DNA of 64,000 bases from Calliopum simillimum (GCA_951812925.1 OX638370.1:42721948-42785947), one strand, 5' to 3'; numbered from the stretch's first letter, positions 1 to 12,087 are shown. Notes: generated from the sequence alone by a model not told the origin. Made by a program: numbers and translations.

Positions 1-969
1 AGGACCATACATATATTATTATAGACTCCCTAAACAAAAGCGTCATAAAAGAACTGACTTAACAAACTAAACTTTACTAAACTAAATGAACTAGATGACC
101 CCAAATTCAAATTAAACCCCATTAAGGCCAAAAGAGCAAAACAAAACAACAACAAAATTGATGGCAGTAACTAAAATGGTGATGGTATCTCCAAAACAGG
201 TCAGAAGATACATGGGTCTTTACCCTCCCTACCATGATCCTAAGTCCCGAAACATTTTTATAGGATCCCTTTAAAACCTAAATGTATTCTACCCTAATTC
301 ATCCCTGAAGGAAAAAAAATATTAAATTTAATTCGACATATTTCCAAATTTATTCTTAACAAATTTCAATCCATAATTCACTTAATATAGACCTAAATTT
401 TTGCTTATTGCAAACAAATTCATCATTATAGCAAATCTTCTTTTAAAATCGCTTATCTTTGTTATTTAAATCTTAAACAAAAGATATAGCCTATATGCAT
501 ATATAAAATTTATAGAAATTAGATTACATTTTTTTTTTTAACAAATATTTCTAATTATCATTTGCGCAAAATATTTAATTAATTATAAATGGATTTTAAA
601 AGCCTAGCAAGTAGCAAAACTTAAGAAAAAAAATAATTTGATTAATTCTGATCTCGCATCAATAAATGTAAATCCGAAATTCACCTTTTAATTTACTGTA
701 ACATTTATGTTAACAGCATAGACAAAATTTAAACGATAGTGATCAATGTAAGCAAAAGATTAAAGAAAATGCAAACAAAATGAAATATGTACTCAATATT
801 GAAAAGCAAAGAAAAAAAAACTTTACAACTCCATTCCGTTTATATTATTCACCACGGACTTGAACCGAAATTCTCTTTCAATCATTAACCTTTCAATTTC
901 TAATGTGTTGCTTTAGTTTATTAGCTCTGAGAGCGTAAATTACATACAGGCAAAAAAAAGAGTACTCAC
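1..969. other. AT-rich non-coding DNA (probable intron)
   Basis: No ORF, repeat end or RNA motif is visible here. It immediately follows, on the minus strand, the splice donor of the exon candidate at 970-1033, so it is most simply read as downstream intron of that minus-strand gene. Confidence 0.4.
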
Positions 970-1033
970 GTATACATGTGGATCAGCAGAGGCCTCCGAT
1001 GATGGTAATGTACCCGATGAGAAATGTTGCCAG
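970..1033 (-). CDS. Candidate internal coding exon, 64 nt, unknown gene
   Basis: On the minus strand this block is bounded by an acceptor reading GTTTACAG immediately before it and by a donor reading GTGAGTACT immediately after it, and it is clearly less AT-rich than its surroundings. One frame is fully open for 21 codons, starting after one base carried from the previous exon and ending on a codon boundary; it contains SSGTLPSSEASADPHVY. A Ser-rich stretch followed by DPHVY suits a cytoplasmic linker of a signalling or receptor protein, but I do not recognise the family. A second frame has a stop and a third is open but very His/Arg-rich. Neighbouring exons were not found; the gene would continue beyond the left edge. 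It could be a chance splice-like block. Confidence 0.4.
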
Positions 1034-2639
1034 CTGTAAACTTGATGTTAAGGAGAATTATGTTGCCAATCAATGTTGCTAAGCAATTTTATGGCCAAGA
1101 GTCTTAACTTGGCTTAAACCTTAAAATTTTAGTTAACGGACTTTTCATTAATATTTTGTTTGCAATCAAATTTCATAAAATGCCTTTAGACTAATTTTGA
1201 ATCTTTAAATTTTTCACTTTTCCAAAATTAATTTTAACTTTTCTTTTCTTTAATATACTTGCATTTAAACTATTACTTTTACTTCTTTCTTAATTTAATC
1301 TTTTTTTACTTAATTTTTTTTTTCAACTTGCATATCACTTTTAGTCTCTTATATATATAACGTTAGTTTTTTTTTTGTTTTTTTTTTATATGTATATGCA
1401 AATTCTTTTCACTGAGCTAAACTAAATAATCCGCTATATAGACGAAAATTATTTTTTTATGTATATAATGGAATTTTTTTTTTTTTTGCACATTTTTTTC
1501 TATTCGAAATTTAGATCATATTTAATTAATAACTTTTTTTTCACTTTTCTCTTTAATTCTAATTTTGCTTGTCTGTTTCCCTAACCTTACTTATATTGGA
1601 AATGCACATTTAGGATGATCGACGGATCTTTATTAATCGAATTTAAACTTATTCGCGCGGCTATCAACGATAATTAAATTTAATTTTGTACTAAATTTTG
1701 TGTTTTTTTCCTTTTTCTTCCCGACTTCTTCGAATTTTACAAGAAGGGTTTTAAAATCTAGCCTTTTCTTTCCGCACTTTGCTTTATTCACAGTTCCAAC
1801 TGTACTGATAAAAGTATATATATGCTGCAATACTGAATTTTCTGGAGAGCAAGTTTATGCTGGTTATATGTATAGCAATCGTCGACTTGAAAAATTTTAT
1901 CCCGCTTTGGTTCCACTTGCTCTCCACAAAAAAACTGAAACCCAGCAAGAACGTGATAACTGTGCTGACCAGGCAGCAAAGGTAATCCAAATTTATCTCC
2001 TCAATCTTCCGATGAATCAATATAATTTCTATTAAGACGAAAAATAGAAATTATTTGGACACACGATTCTCTACAAAAAATAACTTACTCAGAATTTATT
2101 CCAACATGTGATAGGTATTGTGGTTAATTTTCTTATCGTACTGCAAAACAATGGAATTTACTCTCTATTTAGACGCTTTTTTATGAACGACTTGAGTTAT
2201 TAAACGATAACCAAAACTTCATATAATGTTGGTTTTACTGATTATTAAAATTTTTAAAAGTTTTATTAACTTCTGAGCGGGACGTCTGATCTGCTGCACA
2301 GGTTGAAGAAAAAGGAAGTTTATAGCCAACTTAAGCAATTTACAACCTAATTCTACAGCCATTTTACAAATCATATGTGCATATTTTATTGTACAGTACT
2401 AATTGAAAATTCTCTAATCTATACGAATTTTTAATTTATCTCATGAGATAAATACTTTAACTTGATTAATAGTTTGCCAACTAAAACGTATGGGAACTTC
2501 AAAAAAACCTTTTTTTCCTTTTATTCAATAAAATTTGTTCACCACACTATCTCCGGTCTTAGAAGTGTAAATGCGGAGTAATATACCTTAAAAAAAAGCT
2601 TGAAGTGTTGTCTTTTACGGAGTCTAGGAATAAATAAGT
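1034..2639. other. AT-rich DNA without recognisable genes
   Basis: Long T-tracts and A-tracts and short chance ORFs on both strands at 1630-2035. I see no repeat ends, RNA gene or conserved protein. On the minus strand it could be the upstream intron of the 970-1033 exon. Confidence 0.4.
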
Positions 2640-3234
2640 TTACTAGGGCTGTTTTTTGAGAAAACCAGATTTTTATTAAAAAGTGAGATTAAAAAATTTT
2701 CGGCAAATTTTTCACTTTTGGGTGCTACCTAAACAGTGTTAAGAATCATCTCTAGGAAGTTTATATGTTCTAGAAATTTGTTTATTGAGATCTTAGGTAA
2801 ATTTTTGTAGTTGATTGTTTCCTTGAATTTTGAACGGTTTGCTACCTATGGACCTGAACACGGGAAAAAAGGTAAAAAAAAATCGAATTTTTTAAAGTTT
2901 TTTGCGATTTTGATCTGGAAGGTGAAGTTTTTTGATTTTATATGTTCGCAATTTTTGTTCTTTATGACAAGAGCTACAACTTTGTCTCAGAGAGTAAATC
3001 GAAATTCTGAACGGTTTGCAAGATATGAGCCTGAGAAAATGATCACATTTTTACGATAATGATACCGAGGCCCCAAATCTTTGGCGGCCCATAAAAAAAA
3101 AAGTGGAGGACTTTGGGAAAAATTGGGAGACACGGGTCTTTTTTTTTTTAGTCTTTTATCACGTAGTGGTGTCCGTATATGGTTATTTTTTTTCGTGTTG
3201 CACTGTGTTAGTAAACGAATAATTTTTGCCTCCA
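2640..3234. repeat. Foldback-like arm without partner
   Basis: The style matches the arms of the foldback elements in this window (A/T tracts and ATTTTTNNGA phrases). It holds two related direct segments about 180 bp apart: GAACGGTTTGCTACCTATGG near 2833 and GAACGGTTTGCAAGATATGA near 3009. No inverted partner was found nearby, so it may be half of an eroded element or its loop. Confidence 0.3.
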
Positions 3235-3706
3235 CACGGTGATAGGGAAGAAAATTATTTACGTATAAAAGTGTCGCTAAAATCGGTTGATATGAAAAAA
3301 TTTGTGTTTTTTTGCTGACTCAGAACCTGTTTTTAGCGAAATCCTATCAGATCCCCTTCAAAAGTTATACTAAAAATTCCTTTTAATAAGTATTTTTAGA
3401 ATTCTTCAATTAAAAATATATTGTTATATTTTCATAAGGTTACGAAGCTTCTGGGAGGTAATAGGAGAGGCCTAGATTTACAAAAAGTTTCACCCCGACG
3501 GGGGTCTAAAATGTACCACTAAGGAGTTATAGGGTTAAAACTGATTTTCTGCCTCTTTTCAGAACAAAAATTTTTCTTGGATCACCCTAACGTTTTATTG
3601 AAAACATTTCTATCGCAAAGATTTAGCTAGTTGTAAGAACTTTCAGATAGTGTGTATGGTTTATAGGGTTTGAAAGGATTTCGCAAAGTTCTGGACCTTT
3701 GAAATT

Positions 3707-4853
3707 TTTTTTTTTTTTAATACTTGAATTCATTTATTGAATCTTCTCATCTTAGGAGACTAACAATAAGTTTAAAAATCTTAATCCTAAATAACATTAT
3801 TATACATAATTAATCTTATACATAATTCAGTGTTCAATGTGTCTCCCGAGTTAATAGGGACTTGTACATCCTAGGAGTTTGGTAAACGCGCAGAAGAACG
3901 CAGTTGTACGTTCAGTCTTCTCACAAACATGCTGCCCGCCTAGCAGGATGTTTGAATGAAAAGAACTCCATACAAATTTGCGCCAGTAGTTCCGGCTGCA
4001 TGTGTAGCAGGAACCAGAAATATAAGAAAGAGTACGCGCCAGATACCGGCTGCATAGGGAAAAGTACGCGCCAGATACCGGCTGCATAGAAAAAAGTACG
4101 CGGCAGATACCGCCGGCTGCATAGAAAAAAAAAGTACGCGCCAGATACCGGCTGCATACAAAATTTAGAATTCAGTCAGCTTAACATAGCTAATTGCTAA
4201 CGATATCAATAGCAGGACGATCCTTTCTTTTTAGTCTGGAGAAATTTTCTAAATTTTTTAACCTCCGTGCCAATGGATTAGGATGATACAGTAATCTTGC
4301 AACGTAACTTTGCTTGTATTTGTTGATTTCGTCTTTGACCAAGGGGATGCAAAGGTCCCGATGTATGTTTTTGTTCCGTATATACCATGGAGCACCAGTC
4401 ATGATTCTTAGAATTTTTGACTGAGTCCGTTGTATTAGTTCAATGTTCGAGGAGCTGGCGTCACCCCATAACTGTATACCATATAACCAAATTGGCTTAA
4501 TGATGGATTTATATAAAAGAATTTTATATTCAAGTTTCAGACTGGACTGGCTATTTATGAGCCAATGTAGACTGGAGGCTTTTAGTTTAACATGCGTTTT
4601 TTTGGCTTCAATATGCTTTCGCCACGTAAGCCGTCTGTCTAAATGAATACCTAGGTATGTGACGTTTTCAGATTGAGAGATTGAAGTGTTATTTAATGTG
4701 ATAGCAGGGCAGTAACCTCGCCTAAGGGTAAAAGTAACCTGCTTGCATTTTTGTTCATTTACTTTTATGCGCCATAGCAGCAACCACTTTTCGATAGAGT
4801 TTAAATGAAGTTGAAGTTTTCGTGCCGCTTCTAGGGGACAACGACTACAAGAA
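3707..4853 (-). pseudogene. 5'-truncated jockey-clade LINE, reverse transcriptase C-terminus and 3' UTR
   Basis: Reading the minus strand from 4853 gives the end of a non-LTR reverse transcriptase ORF. It contains LEAARKLQLHLNSIEKW, then YLGIHLDRRLTWRKHI, then KPIWLYGIQLWGDASSSNIE and LRIMTGAPWYIRN, and stops at 4190. These phrases are characteristic of the region after the palm in jockey-like elements. The catalytic palm lies upstream and is absent. About 480 bp of 3' UTR follow, with a 32-bp tandem repeat, then an AATAAA-like signal and an A-tail (T-run on the plus strand, about 3707-3719). The fragment lies inside the loop of foldback A, so it inserted there or was captured. I found no clean target duplication. 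Confidence 0.8.
4033..4162 (-). repeat. 32-bp tandem repeat, four copies
   Basis: Four units, each containing GTACGCGCCAGATACCGGCT followed by GCATA and an A-rich spacer (starts about 4033, 4065, 4097, 4134); the third has an extra CCG. It is much more GC-rich than its surroundings. It lies just downstream of the LINE stop codon, so it is probably a 3' UTR repeat of that LINE. Confidence 0.8.
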
Positions 4854-5433
4854 TATTTAACGAAGATTTCAAAAAGAATTACGAAAAGCTATATTAATAG
4901 GACCTTTTTCATACTAAAAAGGCCATCAAAGTCAAAAAATGGGGGAAAAAAATTAAAATATCAATTTTAAAGGTCCAGAACTTTGCAAAATCCTTTTAAA
5001 CTCTATAAACCATATACATTGTCTGAAAGCTCTTACAATTAGCTAAATCTTTGCCATAGAAATGTTTTCCCCAAAACGTTAGGGTGATCCAAGAAAATTT
5101 TTTTTTCTGAAAAGAGGCAGAAATCAGTTTTAACCCTATAACTCCTTAGGAGTACATTTTAGACCTTCCCCTGGGTGAAACTTTTTGTAAATCTAGGCCT
5201 CCCCTATTACCTCCCAGAAGCTTCGTAACTTTATGAAAATGTAACAACATAGTTTTAATTGAAGAATTCCAAAAATACTTATTAAAAGGTATTTTTAGTA
5301 TAACTTTTGAAAGGGATCTGATAGGATTTCGGTAAAAACAGATTCTGAATCAGCAAAAAAACACAAATTTTTTCATATCAACCGATTTTAGCGACACTTT
5401 TATACGTAAATAATTTTCTTCCGTATCACCGTG

Positions 5434-5825
5434 TCCACCTATGATAAAAGTTTTTGCAACTTTTATATGTCCATGTTAATCCCTTTATGAATACAAATCG
5501 AATTAAACCAAATTACCCGAAATCGGTTCAGTGGTCTAGAATTTTATTTTTTTAGTTATTTAAAAGTGTTCGAGATATTACCTTAATATTGCCAACTTTG
5601 TGTGCAGTACATGTGAGCGATGATTGAAACTCATTTACCAAATTTCATTAAAATATCTTATACAGCTTGCGAGCTATACCATTTAACGTTTTTGACTTGT
5701 AAGGGAGGTGCCATGCCTACCTGTGATGTTTCGCCCACTTCCAAAATTTTCTCTATATTTTTCGAGAATCATTTCTTGTATAAAAATGCTAGAAAAGATC
5801 ACTATATTTATTGCCTTGACTATTT
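5434..5825. other. Spacer between foldbacks A and B
   Basis: About 390 bp of AT-rich sequence. An 87-codon ORF (5620-5883) runs through it and into the arm of element B; it has no recognisable domain and is not supported as a gene. Confidence 0.4.
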
Positions 5826-8800
5826 TACGGTGTTTTGGAAGGCGAATATTATTAGTGCAGGCAAATTAGGTATTCATTTCTAATTTTGTTGAACATGCAC
5901 TGATTTTGATCCGACAGGGCTCGTTTTGTTCGTAATAAAATTTTGAACAAAACCAACACATTAGTTTTTTCCGGCCTTTCCCCAAAATTTCTTTAGTCCC
6001 CCGTGAACCCTCAAAATCGGATAAATTCAATAAAACTGTTTTAAAATGCTTAAAAATGGAAAGTTATGCTATTCACGGGATTCTCTAGGTTGCTGAATCC
6101 AAATATGATGTTGGAAAATGAAAAAATTTAAAATAGCGCCCGGAAAACTGCGTACATACCCATTTTAAGCACCAAAAATGTGAAAAAATCGTTACAGGGG
6201 GTTTTAGCCCAGAAGTCTTGTTACATTGAATGAATTTATACGGTCGGTGTGGGATATTGTTTTTATGCTATAAAAAGTAAAGTTTACCAAAAATTTTTTG
6301 TGTTTTTGATTTGTTTATTATTTAAGCAATAACTATAAAAAGTTAATACAACTCAAAATTAAAAATATTTGTAACATTTTGCAAACCATTTTTTCTAAAC
6401 TAATTTGAGGTCGCTGAACACGAAAAACTCAAGTATTTTTTTTTCCTTACGGCCGTTCCCGAGTTATTCGTTAATTTATATTTTCGAGGTTATAGCTTCA
6501 TATACCTCAATATATTTCTATGACGCCAAGTTCGATCAATTTTATTTTTCCACGTCGACAAAGAGTGATTATTGGCCCTTCTAGCAAGTATACCAATGAT
6601 TATGCTTTGAACAAAATTGACTGAGTTATAGCAGGAAAAAGTTTGAAATTTCACAAATTTTTGAAATTTTTCACATCAACTTTAAATAAAACATTTGGTT
6701 TTTGGCATATAATTTTTTTTAATACTTAATTTCTTGTAATTTTATTAAATGGACCATATAGTTGCAAACATTTTAAGCCTATGTTGAGCAAAATCAAATG
6801 AAATTTCCAATAGATATTAGGGTCTTAGTGCAATAAGGAAGATGTGAGAATTTTCAAAATGTTCGGCCTGAGTCAACAGATCCAATTTTTCAGCCTCCAG
6901 ACAGGACACCCTACACTTATTGAACACTTTAGAAGTGTTTTAAGTAACTTCTAATCATTCTCTGTAGAAGAACATTGCGGATTGTATCAAAAATATTAAT
7001 TTTTGAAAGAAATCGAAATTGCACTAAAACCTTAATATCTCTTGGAAATTTCATTTGATTTTGCTCAACATAGGCTTAAAACATTTGCAATTATATGCGC
7101 CATTTAATAAAATTTCCAAAATAAAAATTATTTAAAAAATTATGTGCCAAAAACCAAATGTTTCATTTGAAGTTGATGTGAAAAATTTCAAAAATTTGTG
7201 AAATTTCAAACTTTTTCCTGCTATAACTCAGTCAATTTTTTTCGAAGCATAATCATTGGTATACTTGCTAGAAGGGCCATTAATCACTCTTTGTCGACGT
7301 GGAAAAATAAAATTGATCGAACTTGGCGTCATAGAAATATATTGATGTATATGAAGCTATAACCTCGAAAATATAAATTAACGAATAACTCGGGAACGGC
7401 CGTAAGGGAAAAAAAAAATACTTGAGTTTTTCGTGTTCAGCGACCTCAAATTAGTTTAGAAAAAATGGTTTGCAAAATGTTACAAATATTTTTAATTTTG
7501 AGTTGTATTAACTTTTTATAGTTATTGCTTAAATAATAAACAAATCAAAAACACAAAAAATTTTTGGTAAACTTTACTTTTTATAGCATAAAAACAATAT
7601 CCCACACCGACCGTATAAATTCATTCAATGTAACAAGACTTCTGGGCTAAAACCCCCTGTAACGATTTTTTTCACATTTTTGGTGCTTAAAATGGGTATG
7701 TACGCAGTTTTCCGGGCGCTATTTTAAATTTTTTCATTTTCCAACATCATATTTGGAATCAGCAACCTAGAGAATCCCGTGAATAGCATAACTTTCCATT
7801 TTTAAGCATTTTAGGACAGTTTTATTGAATTTATCCGATTTTGAGGGTTCACGGGGGACTAAAGAAATTTTGGGGAAAGGCCGGAAAAAACTAATGTGTT
7901 GGTTTTGTTCAAAATTTTATTACGAACAAAACGAGCCCTGTCGGATCAAAATCGGTGCATGTTCAACAAAATTAGAAATGAATACCTGTTTTTACCTAAT
8001 TTGCCTGCACTATATGGACAAAAAATGTAGAGAAAATGTGTGAATGGAATTTATTTGGTATTAGCTTAGTGATCTAAAAATGCAAGCCCTGAAATCGTAG
8101 CTGATCATCTCCGCGACATATCGCAAAAATACATATCTCATATATATTAAAAACATTGAGAAAAAAAAAACCGAACAAAAAAATTTAAAATTAATCACAT
8201 TTAATGTATTTTGCGATGTTGAATCCAAATTTCATACGATTTTTAGATATCTTAGCCTAAACAAAGAAAAAAGACCGTTATTGCAATATTTTGAAGTTAT
8301 ATAACTAGAATATAGAACATAATTACGAAGAATCCGATACAGAATCTAAAAGCTCTAATCTTTTTCTGTAAAACCTCATTTAAATAATGTTAATAGCTTT
8401 ATGTTTCTCCGAAATATCGTAGACTGAAACAATGAAAAAACATGTTTTTGCACTTTTTTAACTTTTTAGAGAAAAAAAAAAAAATATCAACATAATTTAA
8501 ATTAGGTTTTAAAAAAAAAAGATTAGAGCTTTCAGATACTGTATCGGATTTTACGTACATACTTATGTTCTATATTCTAGTTATATAGCTTCAAATTATT
8601 GCAAAAATTTTATTTTTTGCTTGTTTAGGCTAATATATCTCAAAAACCGTATGAGATACATCAATTCTAAGGCCGGATTCGGATTCAGCATTTTTAAATG
8701 TAACTATTTTTGTATATGTTTGCTGTTTTTTTATTTTATATGGGATATGTACTTTTGCGATATTTCGCGGAGATGATCAGCTACGATTTCAGGGCTTGCA

Positions 8801-8893
8801 TTTTTCAGACCACTAAACTAATACAAATGAAACCCTATTCACACATTTTCTCTAAATTTGTTGTTCATAATATTTGCCTCCCAGAACACCGTG
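5826..8893. mobile_element. Foldback element B (host of nested element C)
   Basis: The right end reads, on the minus strand, CACGGTGTTCTGGGAGGC; the left end reads TACGGTGTTTTGGAAGGC, one substitution at the first base. After removal of element C (5853-8012) the left arm continues at 8016 and pairs with the right arm through GATCATCTCCGCG near 8104 and 8772, towards a loop near 8460. Arms are about 430 bp without C. Flanking tetranucleotides are ATTT and ATTA, a probable 4-bp TSD with one change. The CACGGTG ends and 4-bp TSD resemble element A, so A and B are probably one superfamily. No protein is encoded. Confidence 0.8.
5853..8012. mobile_element. Foldback element C, nested in the left arm of B
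   Basis: A 2,160-bp palindrome with arms of roughly 980 bp (5853 to about 6834 and about 7018 to 8012) and a loop of about 180 bp. The ends are TAGTGCAGGCAAATTAGG and its complement. TAT occurs on both sides (5850-5852, 8013-8015), and the right arm of B shows the uninterrupted site with a single TAT, so the 3-bp duplication is well founded. The arms are nearly identical apart from a 13-bp indel near 7987 and scattered changes, indicating recent activity or arm homogenisation. No coding capacity. Boxes GCTGAATCCAAATATG and GCTGAACACGAAAA occur in each arm. Confidence 0.9.
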
Positions 8894-9278
8894 ATTAATT
8901 AATAATAAAAAAAATGTTTAGAATAAAATATTAAAAAATGTGAAAGCAAGAGCGGAAGATGCATCAGTCAAACCGCTCCAATAAAAATCATCTTTTGGTT
9001 TCATAAAATAATGCAAAATTGAAAAAAAAAAAATACAATAACGATTTGCTAATTAATAAGCAAAAAATGCATTTTATCAACAAGTTATTGCCTAAAGCGT
9101 TGTCCATGTGCAATGGGGCTCTATTAATTAATTGCAGCGAAGCGTGTTTCTTGTAACACATCTGTGCAAACTCACACAACATGCAACGAGGTACACTTTG
9201 GAGCATAGATGCATTATTGCCTTAAGTAATGTACATTCATTTATGAAATACAACTAAAATTTCGTTTCGCTTTAATCT
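8894..9278. other. Unique AT-rich DNA
   Basis: No terminal repeats or protein matches are visible. It contains moderately complex, non-repetitive sequence near 9090-9230 (AGCGTTGTCCATGTGCAATG and neighbours), which could be host non-coding DNA. Confidence 0.35.
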
Positions 9279-10905
9279 GATTTCAATTTCAATTTTATTT
9301 CAATTTCATTTCAATTTCGTTTCAATTTCATTTCAATTTCGTTTCAATTTCATTTCAATTTTATTTCAGTTTCATTTCAATTTCATTTCAATTTCATTTC
9401 AATTTCATTTCAATTTCAATTTCATTTCCATTTCATTTCAATTTCATTTCAATTTCATTTCAATTTCATTTCAATTTCATTTCAATTTCATTTCAATTTC
9501 ATTTCAATTTCATTTCAATTTCATTTCAATTTCATTTCAATTTCATTTCAATTTCATTTCAATTTCATTTCAATTTCATTTCAATTTCATTTCAATTTCA
9601 TTTCAATTTCGTTTCAATTTCATTTCAATTTCATTTCAATTTCATTTCAATTTCATTTCAATTTCATTTCAATTTCATATCAATTTCGTTTCAATTTTAT
9701 TTCAATTTCATATCAATTTCATTTCAATTTCATTTCAATTTCATTTCAATTTCATTTCAATTTCATTTCAATTTCATTTCAATTTCATTTCAATTTCATT
9801 TCAATTTCATTTTAATTTCATTTCAATATCATATCAATTTCGTTTCAATTTTATTTCAATTTCATTTCAATTTCATTTCAATTTCATTTCAATTTCATTT
9901 CAATTTCATTTCAATTTCATTTCAATTTCATTTCAATTTCATTTCAATTTCATTTCAATTTCATTTCAATTTCATTTCAATTTCATTTCAATTTCATTTC
10001 AATTTCATTTCAATTTCATTTCAATTTCATTTCAATTTCATTTCAATTTCATTTCAATTTCATTTCAATTTCATTTCAATTTCATTTCAATTTCATTTCA
10101 ATTTCATTTCAATTTCATTTCAATTTCATTTCAATTTCATTTCAATTTCATTTCAATTTCATTTCAATTTCATTTCAATTTCATTTCAATTTCATTTCAA
10201 TTTCATTTCAATTTCATTTCAATTTCATTTCAATTTCATTTCAATTTCATTTCAATTTCATTTCAATTTCATTTCAATTTCATTTCAATTTCATTTCAAT
10301 TTCATTTCAATTTCATTTCAATTTCATTTCAATTTCATTTCAATTTCATTTCAATTTCATTTCAATTTCATTTCAATTTCATTTCAATTTCATTTCAATT
10401 TCATTTCAATTTCATTTCAATTTCATTTCAATTTCATTTCAATTTCATTTCAATTTCATTTCAATTTCATTTCAATTTCATTTCAATTTCATTTCAATTT
10501 CATTTCAATTTCATTTCAATTTCATTTCAATTTCATTTCAATTTCATTTCAATTTCATTTCAATTTCATTTCAATTTCATTTCAATTTCATTTCAATTTC
10601 ATTTCAATTTCATTTCAATTTCATTTCAATTTCATTTCAATTTCATTTCAATTTCATTTCAATTTCATTTCAATTTCATTTCAATTTCATTTCAATTTCA
10701 TTTCAATTTCATTTCAATTTCATTTCAATTTCATTTCAATTTCATTTCAATTTCATTTCAATTTCATTTCAATTTCAATTTCATTTCAATTTCATTTCAA
10801 TTTCATTTCAATTTCATTTCAATTTCATTTCAATTTCATTTCAATTTCATTTCAATTTCATTTCAATTTCATTTCAATTTCATTTCAATTTCATTTCAAT
10901 TTCAG
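9279..10905. repeat. 11-bp satellite (AATTTCATTTC)n
   Basis: About 147 head-to-tail copies of AATTTCATTTC over 1.63 kb. The left third (9280-9850) has variants such as GTTTC, TTATTTC and CATATC. The segment from 9850 to 10770 is almost perfectly homogeneous, apart from a short unit near 10773. More diverged units at the left edge fit the usual decay at array edges. No genes or spacers. Confidence 0.97.
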
Positions 10906-11519
10906 TTTTACTTCAGCTCAACTTCCGTTAATAAGTTAAAATGTTTCATTTTAAACAATTAAATGCTTGACGACACCAATGACATTAACAATAACATCAA
11001 TAAAAACAACAACATAAATTACAATGCGAATGCAAAACTATTGCGCGTAGAATTTGTTTTGTTCGCATAAAAAAATTTAAAAAAAGAAAAAAGTTGAAGC
11101 AAAAGCAAAAAATAAAAAAACCAGCGCATATAAATAATAAATGCAGAGGGAGAAACACGACAACGTTAAAATTGACGGTCAATTATTTCCTTCCCCACAA
11201 GTGCGCAAACTGAAATAAAAATGTGTAGCGAGATAGCAAATACTTGTGTGGATGTATGTGCGTACTAGTTTATTAGGGTGGGTCGAAAAGTCTCTTCCAC
11301 TTGCGCAACAAATAGTTTCACCGGTTCAAGCGTGATCAGTAGAAGAGAGAAAACTATTTAAGTGGGATTTTGTCACATTTATTTCAATTACTATAGCTAC
11401 AGTTTCCAGTTTAGAAGATCGATAGAGCTAATTGAAAATTTTATTCTGCCAGATTTTTGAAGAGGTTTTATTCTAGATGCTGGTTTTACATTCCTGAAAG
11501 AGCAAGTCATAAAAGTCTT
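10906..11519. other. Unique DNA, no gene
   Basis: ACAACAACATAAA-type sequence common in fly non-coding DNA up to about 11260. From 11275 a more complex block begins (GGGTGGGTCGAAAAGT), probably an eroded dispersed repeat continuous with the possible LINE fragment that follows. Confidence 0.35.
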
Positions 11520-11670
11520 GGTCTTGGTGAAAATGATAATCAATACCACGACTGCTATTCTTGCAGCCTTTCGGCCACATAAGTTCGATTCGTTCTTTCC
11601 CGTTTAGCTTTGGATCCAGTTAGACTCCTAGATACTAGGCTGTCTCGACAAGTGACAGAATATGTCCTTT
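11520..11670 (-). pseudogene. Possible LINE reverse transcriptase remnant
   Basis: The minus-strand translation contains VETA, a stop, then YLGV, a stop, then LDPKLNGKERIELMWPKGC. This resembles the AKYLGVxLDxKLNWKxHI motif downstream of the palm in non-LTR reverse transcriptases. The reading frame is broken by stops and no other domain is visible. Short and decayed, so the call is tentative. Confidence 0.35.
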
Positions 11671-11831
11671 AAGTCGAGAAGGTAATTGTTTGAAATTTTG
11701 GTTTTTGTGGGTTAACTCCCGGGCCGCATGCTGTGGCCCTCGTGCATAACTTTGTCAAATTTCCTTCTATAATATTACTAATAACTTCGTAAAACGGTCT
11801 TGATATTAAATATACGAGTACTAAAATATCT

Positions 11832-12087
11832 GAGGAGTGATTTTTCAAAAGGGCTTATAACCAAAACGAAGCAAAAGTAATGTCTTAATATTAATTACCT
11901 GTTATTTTGTTAGAAATTATTAAAATTGGTCTCTGTTTTCAAGAGAAGTTTACTTAATAGTGTAAAACTTATGGCGTTAAAATAATAAAATGATATCGCT
12001 CAAATAACCTTTCATTATGCTACGTAATGTGTATGACATTACTTTTGCCTCGTTTTGGTTATAAGCCCTTTTGAAAAATCACTCCTC
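11832..12087. mobile_element. 256-bp MITE D with ATCT target duplication
   Basis: Inverted ends of about 50 bp start GAGGAGTGATTTTTCAAAAG and continue with GGCTTATAACCAAAACG. ATCT flanks both ends exactly (11828-11831 and 12088-12091). The interior is AT-rich and non-coding, so this is a non-autonomous DNA transposon. The superfamily is not clear from a 4-bp TSD alone. Confidence 0.85.

Larger units (their letters stand above)
3235..5433. mobile_element. Foldback element A, CACGGTG termini, TCCA target duplication
   Basis: Two inverted arms of about 480 bp (3235 to about 3712 and about 4958 to 5433) match closely over nearly their full length. They begin CACGGTGATAGGGAAG on the left and mirror this at the right. 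The four bases outside each end are identical (TCCA, 3231-3234 and 5434-5437). The loop is occupied by a minus-strand LINE fragment. No transposase is encoded, so this is non-autonomous. A 4-bp TSD with CAC termini would be compatible with the CMC (CACTA/Mirage/Chapaev) group; that assignment is inference. The arms carry the box related to TGCTGATTCAGAATCTG that recurs in other foldbacks here. Confidence 0.85.

Noticed and set aside
3921..4161. Overlapping minus-strand ORFs with repeated MQPVSGAYF
   Set aside because: Translation of the 32-bp tandem repeat in the LINE 3' UTR.
7825..8043. 72-codon ORF with CWFCSK and similar ORFs at 5620-5883 and 8710-8898
   Set aside because: Run through the arms of foldbacks C and B and cross their boundaries; no conserved domain.
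9279..10905. CRISPR-like regular array
   Set aside because: Continuous 11-bp tandem repeat without unique spacers, in a eukaryotic context.
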